Shown here piece by piece: positions 9,540 through 19,605 of a stretch of DNA of 64,000 nt. Origin of the DNA: Vandiemenella viatica (lineage: Eukaryota > Arthropoda > Insecta > Orthoptera > Morabidae); assembly GCA_031002005.1 (NCBI GenBank), contig CM061919.1:34933088-34997087 (forward strand), given 5' to 3'. Both the position numbers and the translations under genes were made by a program. Within the stretch, counting starts at the first letter, position 1. The number at the start of each line of letters is the position of its first letter. The notes under the pieces are model-generated. The model did not search any database and was not told where the DNA came from. It saw only the letters and a program-made list of their open reading frames with translations.

Positions 9540-10831
9540 CGGAACCCGCACCACCATGACTAGAAGAAATCCACAGACATATTTTGAAACTCAAAAACAA
9601 CAAAGATCCTAGAGAGGATGGTATTAATGCGGAACTACTGAAAAATCTTAGACCATATTGGCTTAAAGAACCCACAAAAATCATTACAGAGATCTGAGAG
9701 ACAGAAAAATTACCCGAAGACGGGAAAAGCGCCCTCATTCACTAACTACACAAGAAGGGAGATAACATAAATACAAAATTCTTTTGGCCTGTCTTCTCAA
9801 AAGAGTGCAGGAGCAACTTGACCATAAAATTGGCAAGTACCAAGCTGGCTTCCACACCGTTCGGAGCAGTACAGAACAAATATTCAATTTAAAAACTGCA
9901 CTAAAATATAGAGCACTTAGGAACAGCCCGGTCATGCGCGCCTTTGCAGATTTCAAAAAAACATGATTCAATGGACCGGCAATCCCTCTTCAACATTCTC
10001 GAAGAGCAAGGGCTCGGTCTAAAAACCCTAAAATTCACTAAACAAACACTCACAAGCACAACCTCCAAAGTGAAATTCATGGGCGAGATATCTGAACCGT
10101 TTCAGATCAATACCGCCGTTAGACAGGGTGATGGTCTGTCCCCGATACTCTTCAACCTTGTTCTGGATAAAATCATCCAAGAATGGCAGAAAGATCTTAA
10201 ATACCAGAACTATTGGAAGCCCATACAGCTCGGACGACACAAGAATAATATTAAAATTTCCTGCCTAGCCTTCGCAGATGATTTAACCATACTAGCAGAT
10301 GACGAGACCACAGCAATCAAATATATAGAAACTATCAAAGAATGCTTCCAAAAAACCAAGTTCATCTGCTCGAAACTCCATACTCAAAATCTTATCACAA
10401 AATGTGGATAAATTGAGAGTGTCCAATGTTTCAAGTATTTGGGAGGAAGCATGGAACCCACAGGAGGAGAGAAAAATAGAACAGAAAGTTCGCATGCAAA
10501 ACCTTAGGAGACCCTACAACATCATTAACAAAAAATCTTTGTCGATATTCACAAAAGTCGGACATTACAACAGTTATCAAAGCTGAAGCCCTGTATGCCA
10601 GCGAAACATTAACACTGCACAGGAAAGATGACCAAAAAGGCATTCTGAAAGAAGAACGCAAAATTATAAGAAAGATCCTTGGCCCAGAAAAAATAGATGA
10701 CGGGTATAGACTTAAATCTCGAAAAAGCAATAGAAACACTGTCAAACCTCGCGGCAGGCATAAGGAAAAGAAGATTAAGACTTTATGGACGTATCCACAG
10801 ACTTCCAGAAACAAGACTCATTCATAAAATA
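9540..10831 (+). pseudogene. LINE reverse transcriptase, multiply frameshifted
   Basis: Segments in successive frames match RT motifs in order: a LKNNKDPREDGINAELLKN block near 9590, KYQAGFHTVRSSTEQIFNL near 9840, AFADFKK near 9940, DSMDRQSLFNILEEQGLGL near 9965, AVRQGDGLSPILFNLVLDK near 10110 and the catalytic FADD at 10271-10282. After that come CFKYLGG-type and IIRKILGPEK blocks (near 10430 and 10660), and an RKRRLRLYGRIHRLPE-like block at about 10770. At least three frame changes separate these blocks, and no endonuclease was recognised upstream, so the copy is truncated and inactive. Motif 'RQGDGLSPILFN' is typical of RTE-like LINEs, but I would not insist on the clade. Confidence 0.75.
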
Positions 10832-10858
10832 CACTCCTGGAAATTGAAATAAGAACAC
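10832..10858 (+). repeat. left terminal inverted repeat of the Tc1 element
   Basis: 27 bp starting CACTCCTGG and ending AAGAACAC. It matches the right end at 26 of 27 positions. Confidence 0.9.
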
Positions 10859-10986
10859 CGTGAATTCATTGTCCCAGGAATGGGAAACTTTATATACACA
10901 TTCCTGGGGTCAGATACAACACATGATCACACAGACAGAACCATAGGCACATAGACACAGGCAACAGAACATGCACAATGTCGGCA

Positions 10987-12008
10987 CTAGTACCGTGTAT
11001 AACCTCCTTTCGCAGCAATGCAGGCTGCAATTCTCCCATGGAGACGATCGTAGAGGTGCTGGATGTAGTCCTGTGGAACGGCATGCCAAGCCATTTCCAC
11101 CTGGCGCCTCAGCTGGACCAGCGTTCGTGCTGGACGTGCAGACCGCGTGAGACGATGTTTCATCCAGTCCCAAACATGCTCATTGGGGGACAGATCCGGA
11201 GATCTCGCTGGCCAGGGTAGTTGACTTACACCTTCTAGAGCACGTTGGGTGGCACGGGATACATGTGGACGTGCATTGTCCTGTTGGAACAGCATGTTCC
11301 CTTGCCGGTCTAGGAATGGTAGAACGATGGGTTCGATGACTGTTTGAATGTACCGTGCACTGTTCAGTGTCCCCTCGACGATCACCAGAGGTGTACGGCC
11401 AGTGTAGGAGATCGCTCCCCACACCATGATGCCGGGTGTTGGCCCTGTGTGCCTCGGTCATATGCAGTCCTGATTGTGGCGCTCACCTGCACGGCGCCAA
11501 ACACGCATACGACCATCATTGGCACCAAGGCAGAAGCAACTCTCATCAGTGAAGACGACACGTCTCCATTCGTCCCTCCATACACGCCTGTCGCGACACC
11601 ACTGGAGGCGGGCTGCACGATGTTGGGGCGTGAGCGGAAGACGACCTAACGGTGTGCGGGACCGTAGCCCAGCTTCATGGAAACGGTTGCGAATGGTCCT
11701 CTCTGATACCCCAGGAGCAACAGTGTCCCTAATTTGCCGGGAAGTGGCGGTGCGGTCCCCTACGGCACTGCGTAGGATGCGACGGTCTTGGCGTGCGTCC
11801 GTGCGTCGCTACTGTCCGGACCCAGGTCGACGGGCACGTGCACCTTCCGCCGACCACTGGCGACAACATCGATGTACTGTGGAGACCTCGCGCCCACATG
11901 ATGAGCAATTCGGCGGTACGTCCACCCGGCCTCCCGCATGCCCACTATACGCCCTCGCTCAAAGTCCGTCAACTGCACATACGGTTCACGTACACGCTGT
12001 CGCGGCAT
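10987..12008 (-). pseudogene. Tc1-like transposase, one frameshift and two stops
   Basis: About 340 codons from ATG 12008 to the stop at 10987. The N-terminal helix-turn-helix region (QLTDFERGRIVGMREAGWTY) is intact. A 1-base deletion near 11893 then shifts the frame. After it come an in-frame TAG at 11809-11811 and a TGA at 11458-11460. The DDE catalytic core is recognisable: FTDES, then VWGAIS, QQDNARPH, and SPDLSPNEHVWDW. I count 32 residues between the second aspartate and the glutamate, fewer than the 34 of Tc1. The enzyme would cut and paste the element by its terminal repeats. This copy is inactive, and its DNA could move only if a related transposase is supplied. Confidence 0.88.
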
Positions 12009-12225
12009 GCTACCAGTGTTAAAGACTGAGATGGAGCTCCGTATGCCACGGCAAACTGGCTGACACTGACTGCGACGGTGCCCAACCGCTGCGCAGCTAG
12101 CGCCCTTCGACGGCCAACACTGCTGTTCCTGGTGTGTCCGCTGTGCCGTGCGTTTGATCATTGCTTGTACAGCCCTCTCGTAGTGTCCGGAGCAAGTATG
12201 GTGGGTCTTACACACCGGCGTCAAT

Positions 12226-12252
12226 GTGTTCTTATTTCAATTTCCAGGAATG
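12226..12252 (-). repeat. right terminal inverted repeat of the Tc1 element
   Basis: 27 bp, the reverse complement of the left end except for one base, followed directly by TA. Confidence 0.9.
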
Positions 12253-12526
12253 TAGAATAGCTAAAAACTATGCCCTGGGTCCAGCAGATCAAAAAAGACA
12301 TGTAAAAAGCCCACATTAACTCATCAGAAATCATTGACAGGCAAAACGTAAAGACAAAAAATTAACAAATGGGAAGTACCACCAGAGAAGGAAGTCACTA
12401 AGACTGAAGACGAAGTGGACTGCAGAATGGAAGAGAATCCGCGGAGAAAAAGTGAGAGCTGTATGGAATCTCGGAAAACTGAATCGTTAAGGCTTTACTT
12501 GATCCAACAGAGTCCAATTGCAGGTA
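12253..12526 (+). pseudogene. 3' remainder of the LINE interrupted by Tc1
   Basis: It resumes the LINE C-terminal tail: WVQQIKKDM-like and AHINSSEIIDRQNV blocks (about 12280-12350), a KWEVPPEKE-like block near 12367, and a lysine-rich end near 12440. The stops and frame changes match the decayed part on the other side of the transposon. It ends in a short AAT-repeat tail. Confidence 0.65.
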
Positions 12527-12763
12527 ATAATAATAGTATCACTAATACACACGTTAAAAATATTATCTACTTCATATTGTGAATGAGATATGGTAGCAAG
12601 CGTACACGAGTAGCGATAACGATCTTGACGCTATAAGTTCCCGATGCCGCAGCAGAGTCAACTATATTGCTTTCGCTACTGTTGTAGTTAACAGTTCCAG
12701 GACTTGGTCCTATGCCTGTTATCGGGATCTAGGTTTGTTGAAAATGGCTGGCTGTTTAAGTCA

Positions 12764-14010
12764 TCAGTTGGCAGTTAGCTGTATTGTTGGGATGGTAGTT
12801 AGGAACGTGGTCAATAGTTGAATATTGGTTTTCATTTGGTCTTCCAGTGAATCTTGTCGGTGGTGATGCATGTTTTTCCGCCCGCTTCCACCTCGGTTGC
12901 CTTCCTGGTGATGGCAGGTGGTGCAGCAGCCATCCTGGTTATGTCTGACGCAGGGTCGGCTTCTTACAGGGTAGAAAGACCGTGACACAACTGCCAGTGC
13001 GCCGTCAAGGACATCTTGCATCAATGGTGAGGAGGCGGAATTTTTTGTTGTACTCCCTCCCTGGCTATGGGTTGGCGTGGGCTTGCTGACTGGCCTGCGT
13101 GGTTGATTTCGTCTTCCTCATCTCTTTTTTGATGCAGCGGTGTCGCTTGTTGTGGTCATAATGACTCAACATCTGGGCGTCGGCTGCCTCGTGCAAGTTT
13201 TCTGGCAGGACAGCGACTGTCGCACGCTACATGATCTCTGCCACAGTTGCAGCACACTGCTTCGTATCTTGGTACAGCACAGGCCGCTACTGGGTGGTTT
13301 CCTCCGCATCGCACCTCTTTCTTGCAGTCACGAGGTAGTTTTCCTTGGGGTTGACACTTGTAGCATTGAACGTGTTTGGTTCTGGTTGAAGTTTTCTTGG
13401 ACTTGACGACGTGGTGTGGCAGGAAGCTGGAGTCTATACGTTATGCCAGTATCTTCTAGCATCTGGATGGCCGATGCTAGGTCTGAGGGGCAGGATAGTA
13501 GAACCTTGATTCTATCCTGTTACAGCCAACAGAAGAAGGGCAGCTTGGTGCGTAGCTGCAGCTGGGTGAAGAGACAGCCCCAATTCCATGAGTAGTGTGC
13601 TATCAACGGTATCACTGGGCCCTCAGTGATAACTTGGTCAATCTCTTCATAGCGAGGGCTGGCAGGCAGACTTGGTTCCGGGGACACCGGAGAGTCAGTT
13701 GCAGGGATTTCATTGTTGTCGTCAGGTAGGACGAGAGTAGCCCCCTGCTCAGTGTCTGGACATGGACGGGTCCAGCGGTAGTTGTGTCGCGGGCGGCGCA
13801 CTTGTTGCTGGTGGGTCAGCTGTATGGTTGTCTTCTTGTTGCCTGGGCTCCGTTGTGGGCACCTTCCTCTTCTTGCGGAGTCTTTTCTTGCGCCCGTTTA
13901 GCCTCCGGAAGACTCTTGCAGAAGCTGTCGGCAAGAATGCAAGACATATTTTCCAGACCCTCAGGGCGAGGCAGGCTTCGATCTTCGGCAGGATCTTCCG
14001 CAATCATGGC
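12764..14010 (-). pseudogene. gag-only ORF1, unit B, frameshifted
   Basis: The N-terminus near 14007 reads PRPEGLENMSCILADSFCK. It aligns with unit A (PPEELSKMPFVFADDFCK), and a basic stretch FRRLNGRKKRLRKKRK follows in the next frame. A TEGPVIPLIAHY block near 13600 matches EQGPVLPMTAQF of A. Near 13310-13400 there are zinc-knuckle-like motifs CYKCQPQGKLPRDC (histidine replaced), RCGGNHPVAAC and CCNCGRDHVACDSRC. The C-terminal piece EDQMKTNIQLLTTFLTTIP ends at 12764. Several frame changes and stops separate these parts. The product was probably an RNA-binding gag. It is dead now. Confidence 0.65.
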
Positions 14011-14216
14011 TAGGTGGAGCTTTGTAGGTCTATTAGCACGACCAGTATGTCTTGGTGGCCATTGGGAAGTACCGAGGAGTGTCTCAGACCCTCATGTCTA
14101 ACACAGAATATTCAATTTGAATATTCATGTTTGAGGAAACTTTCCACAATCGACTTCTTGATGGTTCTTGAGACGTGGAAGGATTTTTCGCTGGTCTTCT
14201 TTCTGGTTGCTACAAT

Positions 14217-14822
14217 TTAAATGTCATCTTGGAATACATTGTCTTCTCCGTCGCTTGAAAAAGATAGGTCAGAATGTTGACTTGCTTGACACTCATGTAC
14301 TTCACGTGCGAACTCCATGGTAGCTGAGGCAGTGACAGTGAAGTGCTGGATGTCGTTAGCCTCGAGAAATTTTTTCACTCGTTGCAGCTCATCTGGGTGT
14401 TGTGGCAGGATTCTCAGTCCGGCCCTCGTTGGGGAGGCGAGGACGAAGTCCGAGGTTTCCACGTGGAGCTGTTTTACTAATTCCACGAAGTTGCCATTGA
14501 ACTGCGCCGTCATGGGCAGGACCGGTCCTTGTTCCGGGCCCTCATCTGGCAACTGCATCTCGTCTTCTTCATCGTTCGCAGTAGGCTCCACCGTCGCCGG
14601 TGGTGCGGCTGCTGTGTTGTTGGGCGACTGTGGCGAGTCCGATTGCGCTAATGGCGGCGCTGGTGTTGTGGCGGAATCATCTTCTTCTGCCGGCGTAGAA
14701 GTAGTCTCCATAGGGCTGCTGGTCTTGGTTGAAGTCTGATTTCTTCTCTGACGTTTCTCTCGGCCGTTAATCTTTCTGAAAAATTTCTTTTTGCAGAAGT
14801 CATCTGCGAAGACAAACGGCAT
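14217..14822 (-). CDS. gag-like N-terminal protein, unit A, 201 codons
   Basis: Open frame of 201 codons starting MPFVFADDFCKKKFFRKI, with basic KRQRRN, then a proline/alanine/threonine-rich acidic linker (about residues 35-95). A folded part follows (PVLPMTAQFNGNFVELVKQL, then RILPQHPDELQRVKKFLEA) that resembles the small domain before the PRE region in LINE gags. It stops at 14217. The next 200 bases hold a frameshifted PRE-like remnant (EKSFHVSRTIKKSIVE, then DILVVLIDL) before unit B begins. No in-frame ATG lies upstream before a stop in the TATA box, which supports this start. Knuckles are missing, so this is a truncated gag, although its promoter-like upstream sequence is well preserved. 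A co-opted gene is possible but unproven. Confidence 0.55.
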   Translation of the reverse strand: MPFVFADDFCKKKFFRKINGREKRQRRNQTSTKTSSPMETTSTPAEEDDSATTPAPPLAQSDSPQSPNNTAAAPPATVEPTANDEEDEMQLPDEGPEQGPVLPMTAQFNGNFVELVKQLHVETSDFVLASPTRAGLRILPQHPDELQRVKKFLEANDIQHFTVTASATMEFAREVHECQASQHSDLSFSSDGEDNVFQDDI

Positions 14823-14885
14823 TTTGGACAGTTCTTCAGGAGGTGTCCATCCAGGTTCTACTGCGTCATCTTTGCTCGCGCAGGG

Positions 14886-14917
14886 TATTTATACCCAGCG
14901 GCAGTGCTGTGACGTCA
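14886..14917 (-). promoter_or_regulatory. TATA box and CRE-like palindrome upstream of gag unit A
   Basis: On the minus strand a TGACGTCA palindrome (14910-14917) is followed 16 bases later by TATAAATA (14886-14893), 64 bases before the ATG at 14822. The spacing fits a Pol II promoter. Most Jockey-type elements use TATA-less internal promoters, so the arrangement is unusual. Confidence 0.5.
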
Positions 14918-15012
14918 GCCGACAATATGGCAACCTCGCATTCCACACCAGTGCTTCCTTAATAGCGCGCTCGGAATACATCAAGCTGTTTATGTTTTTG
15001 CAGCAGTTAATG

Positions 15013-15180
15013 GAATTTCCTTGTTGTTGGCAAACACAGACGGAAATACCTGGCTTGCTGTCACAATGGTTGCCGGCTAATAGCTGATCGCTATCGCGGC
15101 GTGCATGGTGCGGTTTACTCTTCCTTGTCGCTGGCGAACACAGACGGGAATACTTGGTTTATTTTACAATGGCGACCATT
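15013..15180 (-). repeat. two ~62-bp direct repeats upstream of gag unit A
   Basis: TTCCTTGT.G.TGGC.AACACAGACG followed by a GGAATAC.TGG block lies at about 15015-15072 and again at about 15120-15180, offset about 105 bp. These could be promoter monomers in a 5' UTR, as seen in some LINE families. Confidence 0.55.
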
Positions 15181-15306
15181 CCTTGTGAATCGCTAACAGA
15201 TGGGTACATTCCATTCACTTCCGGCCGTGCGAGCACCTGTACAAACCAGCGTCAGTAGCATGGAGCAATGAAGTTAGGTGTTTCCCCGCTAGAAAGAGAC
15301 AGAAAC

Positions 15307-15572
15307 TGTGATGTCAGACCGAGCGTGGTGGTGTAACGGCTAGCGTTCTGGCCTCGCATTCGGGAGGACGGCGGTTCGAATCCCCGTCCGGGCATCCAGA
15401 TTTGGGTTTTCCATGGTTTCCCCAAATCACTCCAGGTGAATGCCGGGATGCTTCCTTCAAAAGGCCATGGCCGAATTCCTTCCCATTCCTTGCCCCCCAT
15501 CCTTTCCCGTCTCTAAAGACCTAGTTGTTATAGGAGACGTAAAGCAGTTAAAAAAAAAAAATGTGATGTCAG
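15307..15572. repeat. 11-bp target-site duplication of the SINE
   Basis: TGTGATGTCAG at 15307-15317 and again at 15562-15572, immediately outside the SINE ends and its A tract. Confidence 0.9.
15318..15561 (+). mobile_element. tRNA-derived SINE (family 1), full length
   Basis: 244-bp element starting ACCGAGCGTGG. It has a Pol III A-box-like GTGGTGTAACGGCTAGCG and B-box GGTTCGAATCC, then a body with GGTTTTCCATGGTTTCCCC and CTCCAGGTGAATGCCGGGAT, and it ends in an A tract. Perfect 11-bp flanking repeats (TGTGATGTCAG) at 15307-15317 and 15562-15572 show LINE-type integration and little decay since. Confidence 0.92.
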
Positions 15573-17345
15573 TGGCCATGCCACTCTATTCCCCCATTGG
15601 TCCATTCGAATGACCCACCAGCCTAATAACTTAAAATGTGACATGGTCGAGTGGAATCACTTCGTAGGCCGGCTTAATATCTTTTGCACAAAAGTCAACT
15701 TCAGACATCTACTATGTACCTCAATAAAAAATCTGATAAAATTCGACATTGTGACACTTAAATAGAACTGAAAAACAAATATTTGTTTTGGATTAGATAA
15801 GTTGACTATTTATTCAACTTTTCACATTTTGTTACAAACCACCTAAGTTTTGCGGTCAGTAAAATAATTCTTGAGTCTGAGCAGTTAGCAAGAATATCCT
15901 TTTAATCAAATCACACAAAAAATCGCACATAAACGGTAATAAAATATTTTAAGTGTAGATGGCGATAACTGATATGCATCAAACAATCTTTTCAGCTCTA
16001 TACTTCTAAATCTGTAAGAAGTCTATATAATTTGCTTTTCTTTTATATTTTGACCCTGAAAGACTCCCAAAATAGCTCAGAAGGAAGACTTGTCTGGGAA
16101 AACCAGAGATGGCTGAGACTGAAAATAGTGAAAATCTTCATCAGTTCTTGCCTCGTCCTCTTCAACTGTTACAGATACTTTTGTTTTTTCCTTTATAAAA
16201 TTCAAGTCTTTCTGGGCGTATTATATAGAATATCCTTAGACCTTGCAGTTGAAATTGATGTGAGACCCTCTCCTCAGCCGTTGTTCGATATTCCCACACC
16301 ACACGTTCTATTATACTTTCGTCCCTATGCTCGCACATACTGGTTTTTGCACGAAGCTTCTGTACTGTCCATATTGTTTTAGCCCTGCAGATTATTGGAA
16401 AAATTTCATGTTGATTCTGTCAGCTGCAGATGTGAATATACAAGTTCTACGACGAGTTTCCCTAGTGTCCCACTCATTTTTACATTCCTAAATCGCTGCA
16501 TGTCACAAGTACTTCTTTGAGGTTACCTCTTTCCGCATTATTTCAACAATATCATTCACCCTGTTCATTCCCAGTTAATACATAGCACCATGCGTTCTCA
16601 TGTCTGGAGTCAGTGGCTGTATGTTGTGCGATATGCTCCGGTAAGCCTACTTAGTATTGTTCTTTAATCTTTATAGCCTACGGATTTTCTCCCAGGGCTT
16701 TACTTTGATAATGTGCTTGACCCAGACGCTCGCCGGAAAGTTGAATATGTTATGTTTTCATTGCCAAGGCTAGGAGTTGGAACCATTTTTGATCTCTGCT
16801 TATTGTCTGTAACCTTTATCCACAGACTATCTCTTATTGAACACAAAAGTTTAGGCTTTTAGGCTCCCAAGGGTTTGCTAACAATACTTCTGCGTTTCTT
16901 GGCATCGCCAATTTTTATGACGGATTGCATTTGTTTGTTCCTACAAACCGTATAATTTGTCTCCTTTGGTGCAGGCTTTAATTTTATTTCGATACACCAC
17001 TTAGCAAGAATTTATAACAACTTTTTCACACTTCATTTCGATTTCTAGTATTAAATCCTCTTCAACTTCGTTGGTGCAGCCCTAGCAATTAAGGTGTATG
17101 CTGAATCCTTTCTATTCCTGGTTCTAATGTTATATCCCAGGAAGCGGCGACAGAGGCAGACCCTAACGACAACATCTGTCATGGGTATCTAAGTTATAAA
17201 TGAGAAGAACGGAAGTTAGCTTTCTGAACCGAGCAGTTGCTTTCCGACGGCTTGACGCCGTCTGTCACGGACAAGTCTAGCTCTGCAGTTCCTGTGTATA
17301 CGAGGAGCATGAGAGGGTCAGGTGAGCTCCACACCTTGTCTAGCC
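15573..17345. other. no recognisable gene
   Basis: AT-rich. The longest open frame (16032-16382, plus, 116 codons) has no known motif and a composition like its surroundings. The minus strand between about 16400 and 17100 has short open pieces that may be an old decayed element, but I cannot name it. Confidence 0.35.
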
Positions 17346-19605
17346 CAGAGATCGCGAACCAATGGCACGCGAGTAAATAATTTGGGCACGGCGTTAATTA
17401 AGTAGGTCCCTAATCGATATAAGTAATTTATTTTCTTACCTTCATAATTTAAGAACATAATAACAAAGTTCATCGTGGAAGAAACTACCGGTGCCGGAAA
17501 GACTACAGATTGCGCAAAAAAGGTAGATTTCAAGCGAATTTTTGACCAAACGCACAGAGTGAGCAAGCGCAGACGGCGAGAGGGGCGCTGACTTATTCAC
17601 TAGTTTGTTTTTATTGACGTCATTGTATGATTTTACCGGTTACGCACAGTTCTTCGGTTTTAAAACTAATTTCGTTAACACAGCTGCTTGTTGAAGTTTG
17701 TTTGAGTTATATTTACAACTATTCAAAAAGTGCAAGATAAGTGTTCTAGAGAATTTCAACATTGGTGGACTGAGAAATATGGCATGATTAATAAAAGTGA
17801 TTAAGCGGTGTGTGTTTTATGTTCTGGAACAGTGGTAAGTAGAACATTGTCTGTAATATTGCACTATGAAACAAATCACAAATCTCTGTGTCAAAAAAGT
17901 CAACAAGAGCAAAAGGAATTCATTGCATGTGCAATCACGGAGAGAAATACAGGTAAACAATCGAGGTCTATGATTAAGTATGTTAGCAAGGATTGTCATG
18001 CAATTGCCACAAGTTTTTCGGTTTTATTTTATTGCTCGGAATGGTAAACCTTTTGGCGAGGTATAATTTTTTGAAGGAAGCTTGTTTAACATATGCCCTT
18101 TCTCTTTTTTTTATAACTTTGAAAATAAAGGTAATTAAACACATCAAATATACTTCTTTATCCAGAAACACACTAAAAGATAGAATACTAAAAATGGTGG
18201 AAAATGTAAAAGAACAACTAACAAATGTTATCAAGCCATCTCCTTTTATATTGCTGTGTCTTGACAAAAGTACTGATATAAATAAATCTGCTCGTTTAGC
18301 TGTTTTTTCTCGATATTGTGTAGTAAACGAAATCAAGGAAGAATTAATTACGATAACATCGTTATCAACAACTACTAAGAGCATAGATATTTGTACAGCT
18401 GTTAAAAAATTCATTTACTGAAAAATAATTAGAATTAAGCCAAATTGTTTCGATAACTACTGATGCTGCTCCAAGTATGGTGGGAAAAGTAAATGGTTTT
18501 ATCATTTTGTTTCAGACACACGTAGAACATCCGATTCTTGAATTCCACTGCATCATATATCAACAAGCCTTGTGTCCAAAGGGTGGATTCGCCTCCCTCC
18601 CTTGATAATACTCGTATAATTTATCGTAGTCACAGAAATTGTGAACTTCTCGTCGGCTTTAATTAAATAAGCGAAAATTTCATGTTTTTGTTGGATGAAG
18701 ACAACTCTGCGTACTATGGGTTATTCATGAATAACATTGTTCACTGATAGAGCCGCGGTAACGTAATTCAAAGACTTATTTATTGTTTGAAGAGATCAGA
18801 CTGTTTCTTACAAAATGAGGGGAAAATGGAACAATATTCACAACCGATGGATATTACGTGGCTTTCAAAATTAATGTCTTTCACAGACATTTGCCAGCAT
18901 TTCAATGAATTGAGCGTGAAAACTTCAAGGCGCAAACAAAACAATTATCGTTACGATAGATATTTGATCTTTTGTGGCTAAACTGCAAGTTTTCTGTATT
19001 TCCAATAATTACAAGTATTTCCCAAACTTTAATAAAAAATCACCAGAGATTTGGATGCACACGAAAAACAAAACCAATTAAAACTCACTGAAGAGCTGTC
19101 TTCAGGAATTAATTCATCAATCGAAGAATTTTCATCAAGATTTTCTCACTTCAAAGAATTACTCAACTTTATTATGTATCCTGATGTGACGTCACCTGAT
19201 AAACTCGTCTAAATTTGATTGGTTTGGAATTTAAGAAATGGAAATGCATCGACGGAGTTCCAGTGTAGGTCAATATGGACTCAAAAATTCATCGAAATGA
19301 GGGAGGAGTTGGAATTCAACGAATTAACAAGACTATCAATCAATATAAGTAAAAATGCCAATACCATAATTCTGGAAACTTCGAATTCAATTCCAGACAC
19401 ATTTAGCTGTCATAAAGCTGGCTTTTGCTATCTTAATATTTTCATCCAACTATTCCCGTGAGTCATTATTTTCAGAAATGAAACAACATTAAGGACTAAC
19501 TTCGAAACCGTTTGTCAGATGACTCCACTTTTGCTTTCATTTTGCTAAAAGTAACAAAGTATTAACCTAATTCAAGTTATTTGGCTTCTAATTTGCAACA
19601 ACAGA
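17346..19605 (+). mobile_element. fossil hAT element, 3' end missing in the gap
   Basis: The left end reads CAGAGATCGCGAACCAATGG, with the CAG(A/G)G(A/G)TCG.(G/C)AACC form of many hAT termini. A decayed BED-finger hAT transposase follows. The right terminal repeat is not seen before the assembly gap. Confidence 0.65.
17730..19560 (+). pseudogene. hAT transposase fossil (GTF2IRD2/SCAND3-like group)
   Basis: Remnants in order: a BED-type zinc finger near 17800-17890 (CVLC, then HYETNH), KSMIKYVSKDCHAIA-like and SFSV blocks, SLSRNTLKDRILKMVENVKE near 18160, and the DDE-region block FILLCLDKSTDI near 18250 with RLAVFSRYCV. Then come SITTDAAPSMVGKVNGF-like near 18460, EFHCIIYQQALC near 18540, MDITWLSKLMSFTDICQHFN near 18850, and the C-terminal dimerisation remnant (ILETSNSIPDTF near 19375). 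Several stops and frame changes interrupt it. The family is domesticated in vertebrates (GTF2IRD2). Here it is simply degraded. Confidence 0.8.

Larger units (their letters stand above)
10832..12252 (-). mobile_element. Tc1-like DNA transposon, TA-flanked
   Basis: A 1421-bp element with 27-bp terminal inverted repeats, one mismatch between them (CACTCCTGGAAATTG at the left, CATTCCTGGAAATTG read from the right). It is bounded by TA on both sides (10830-10831 and 12253-12254), the target of the IS630/Tc1/mariner superfamily. A transposase remnant lies inside on the minus strand. It sits inside an older LINE, so it is the younger insertion. Confidence 0.92.
9480..12526 (+). mobile_element. decayed RTE/CR1-type LINE, split by a Tc1 element
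   Basis: Plus-strand RT remnants run from about 9540 to 10831. They resume at 12253 with the C-terminal tail, in the same orientation and in the right order. The interruption is the 1421-bp Tc1-like element at 10832-12252. The 3' end is at about 12526, with a short AATAATAATAG tail. Multiple frameshifts and stops show that the LINE is long dead. The clade is uncertain. Confidence 0.75.
12640..15240 (-). mobile_element. gag-only retroelement region, two head-to-tail units
   Basis: Two homologous gag-like ORF1 units lie head to tail on the minus strand. Unit A (14822 to about 14011) has the N-terminal and PRE-like parts. Unit B (14010 to 12764) has the N-terminal part, knuckles and C-terminus. 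No endonuclease or RT follows unit B, whose 3' side ends with a CTAC/GTAG hairpin near 12675-12688. The B C-terminus (IQLLTTFLTTIP) resembles that of G1 (VQLLTQLITAMIP), and CAGCCATTTT follows the coding part in both. I infer the same kind of RT-less element as G1, older and rearranged. Limits are approximate. Confidence 0.55.

Noticed and set aside
14217..14822. Firm claim that gag unit A is a domesticated host gene
   Set aside because: The promoter-like sequence and open frame are suggestive, but the 3' continuation is decayed and there is no evidence of selection from one sequence.
16032..16382. A 116-codon membrane-like frame
   Set aside because: Composition reflects local T-richness. 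No motif, no splice or promoter signals.
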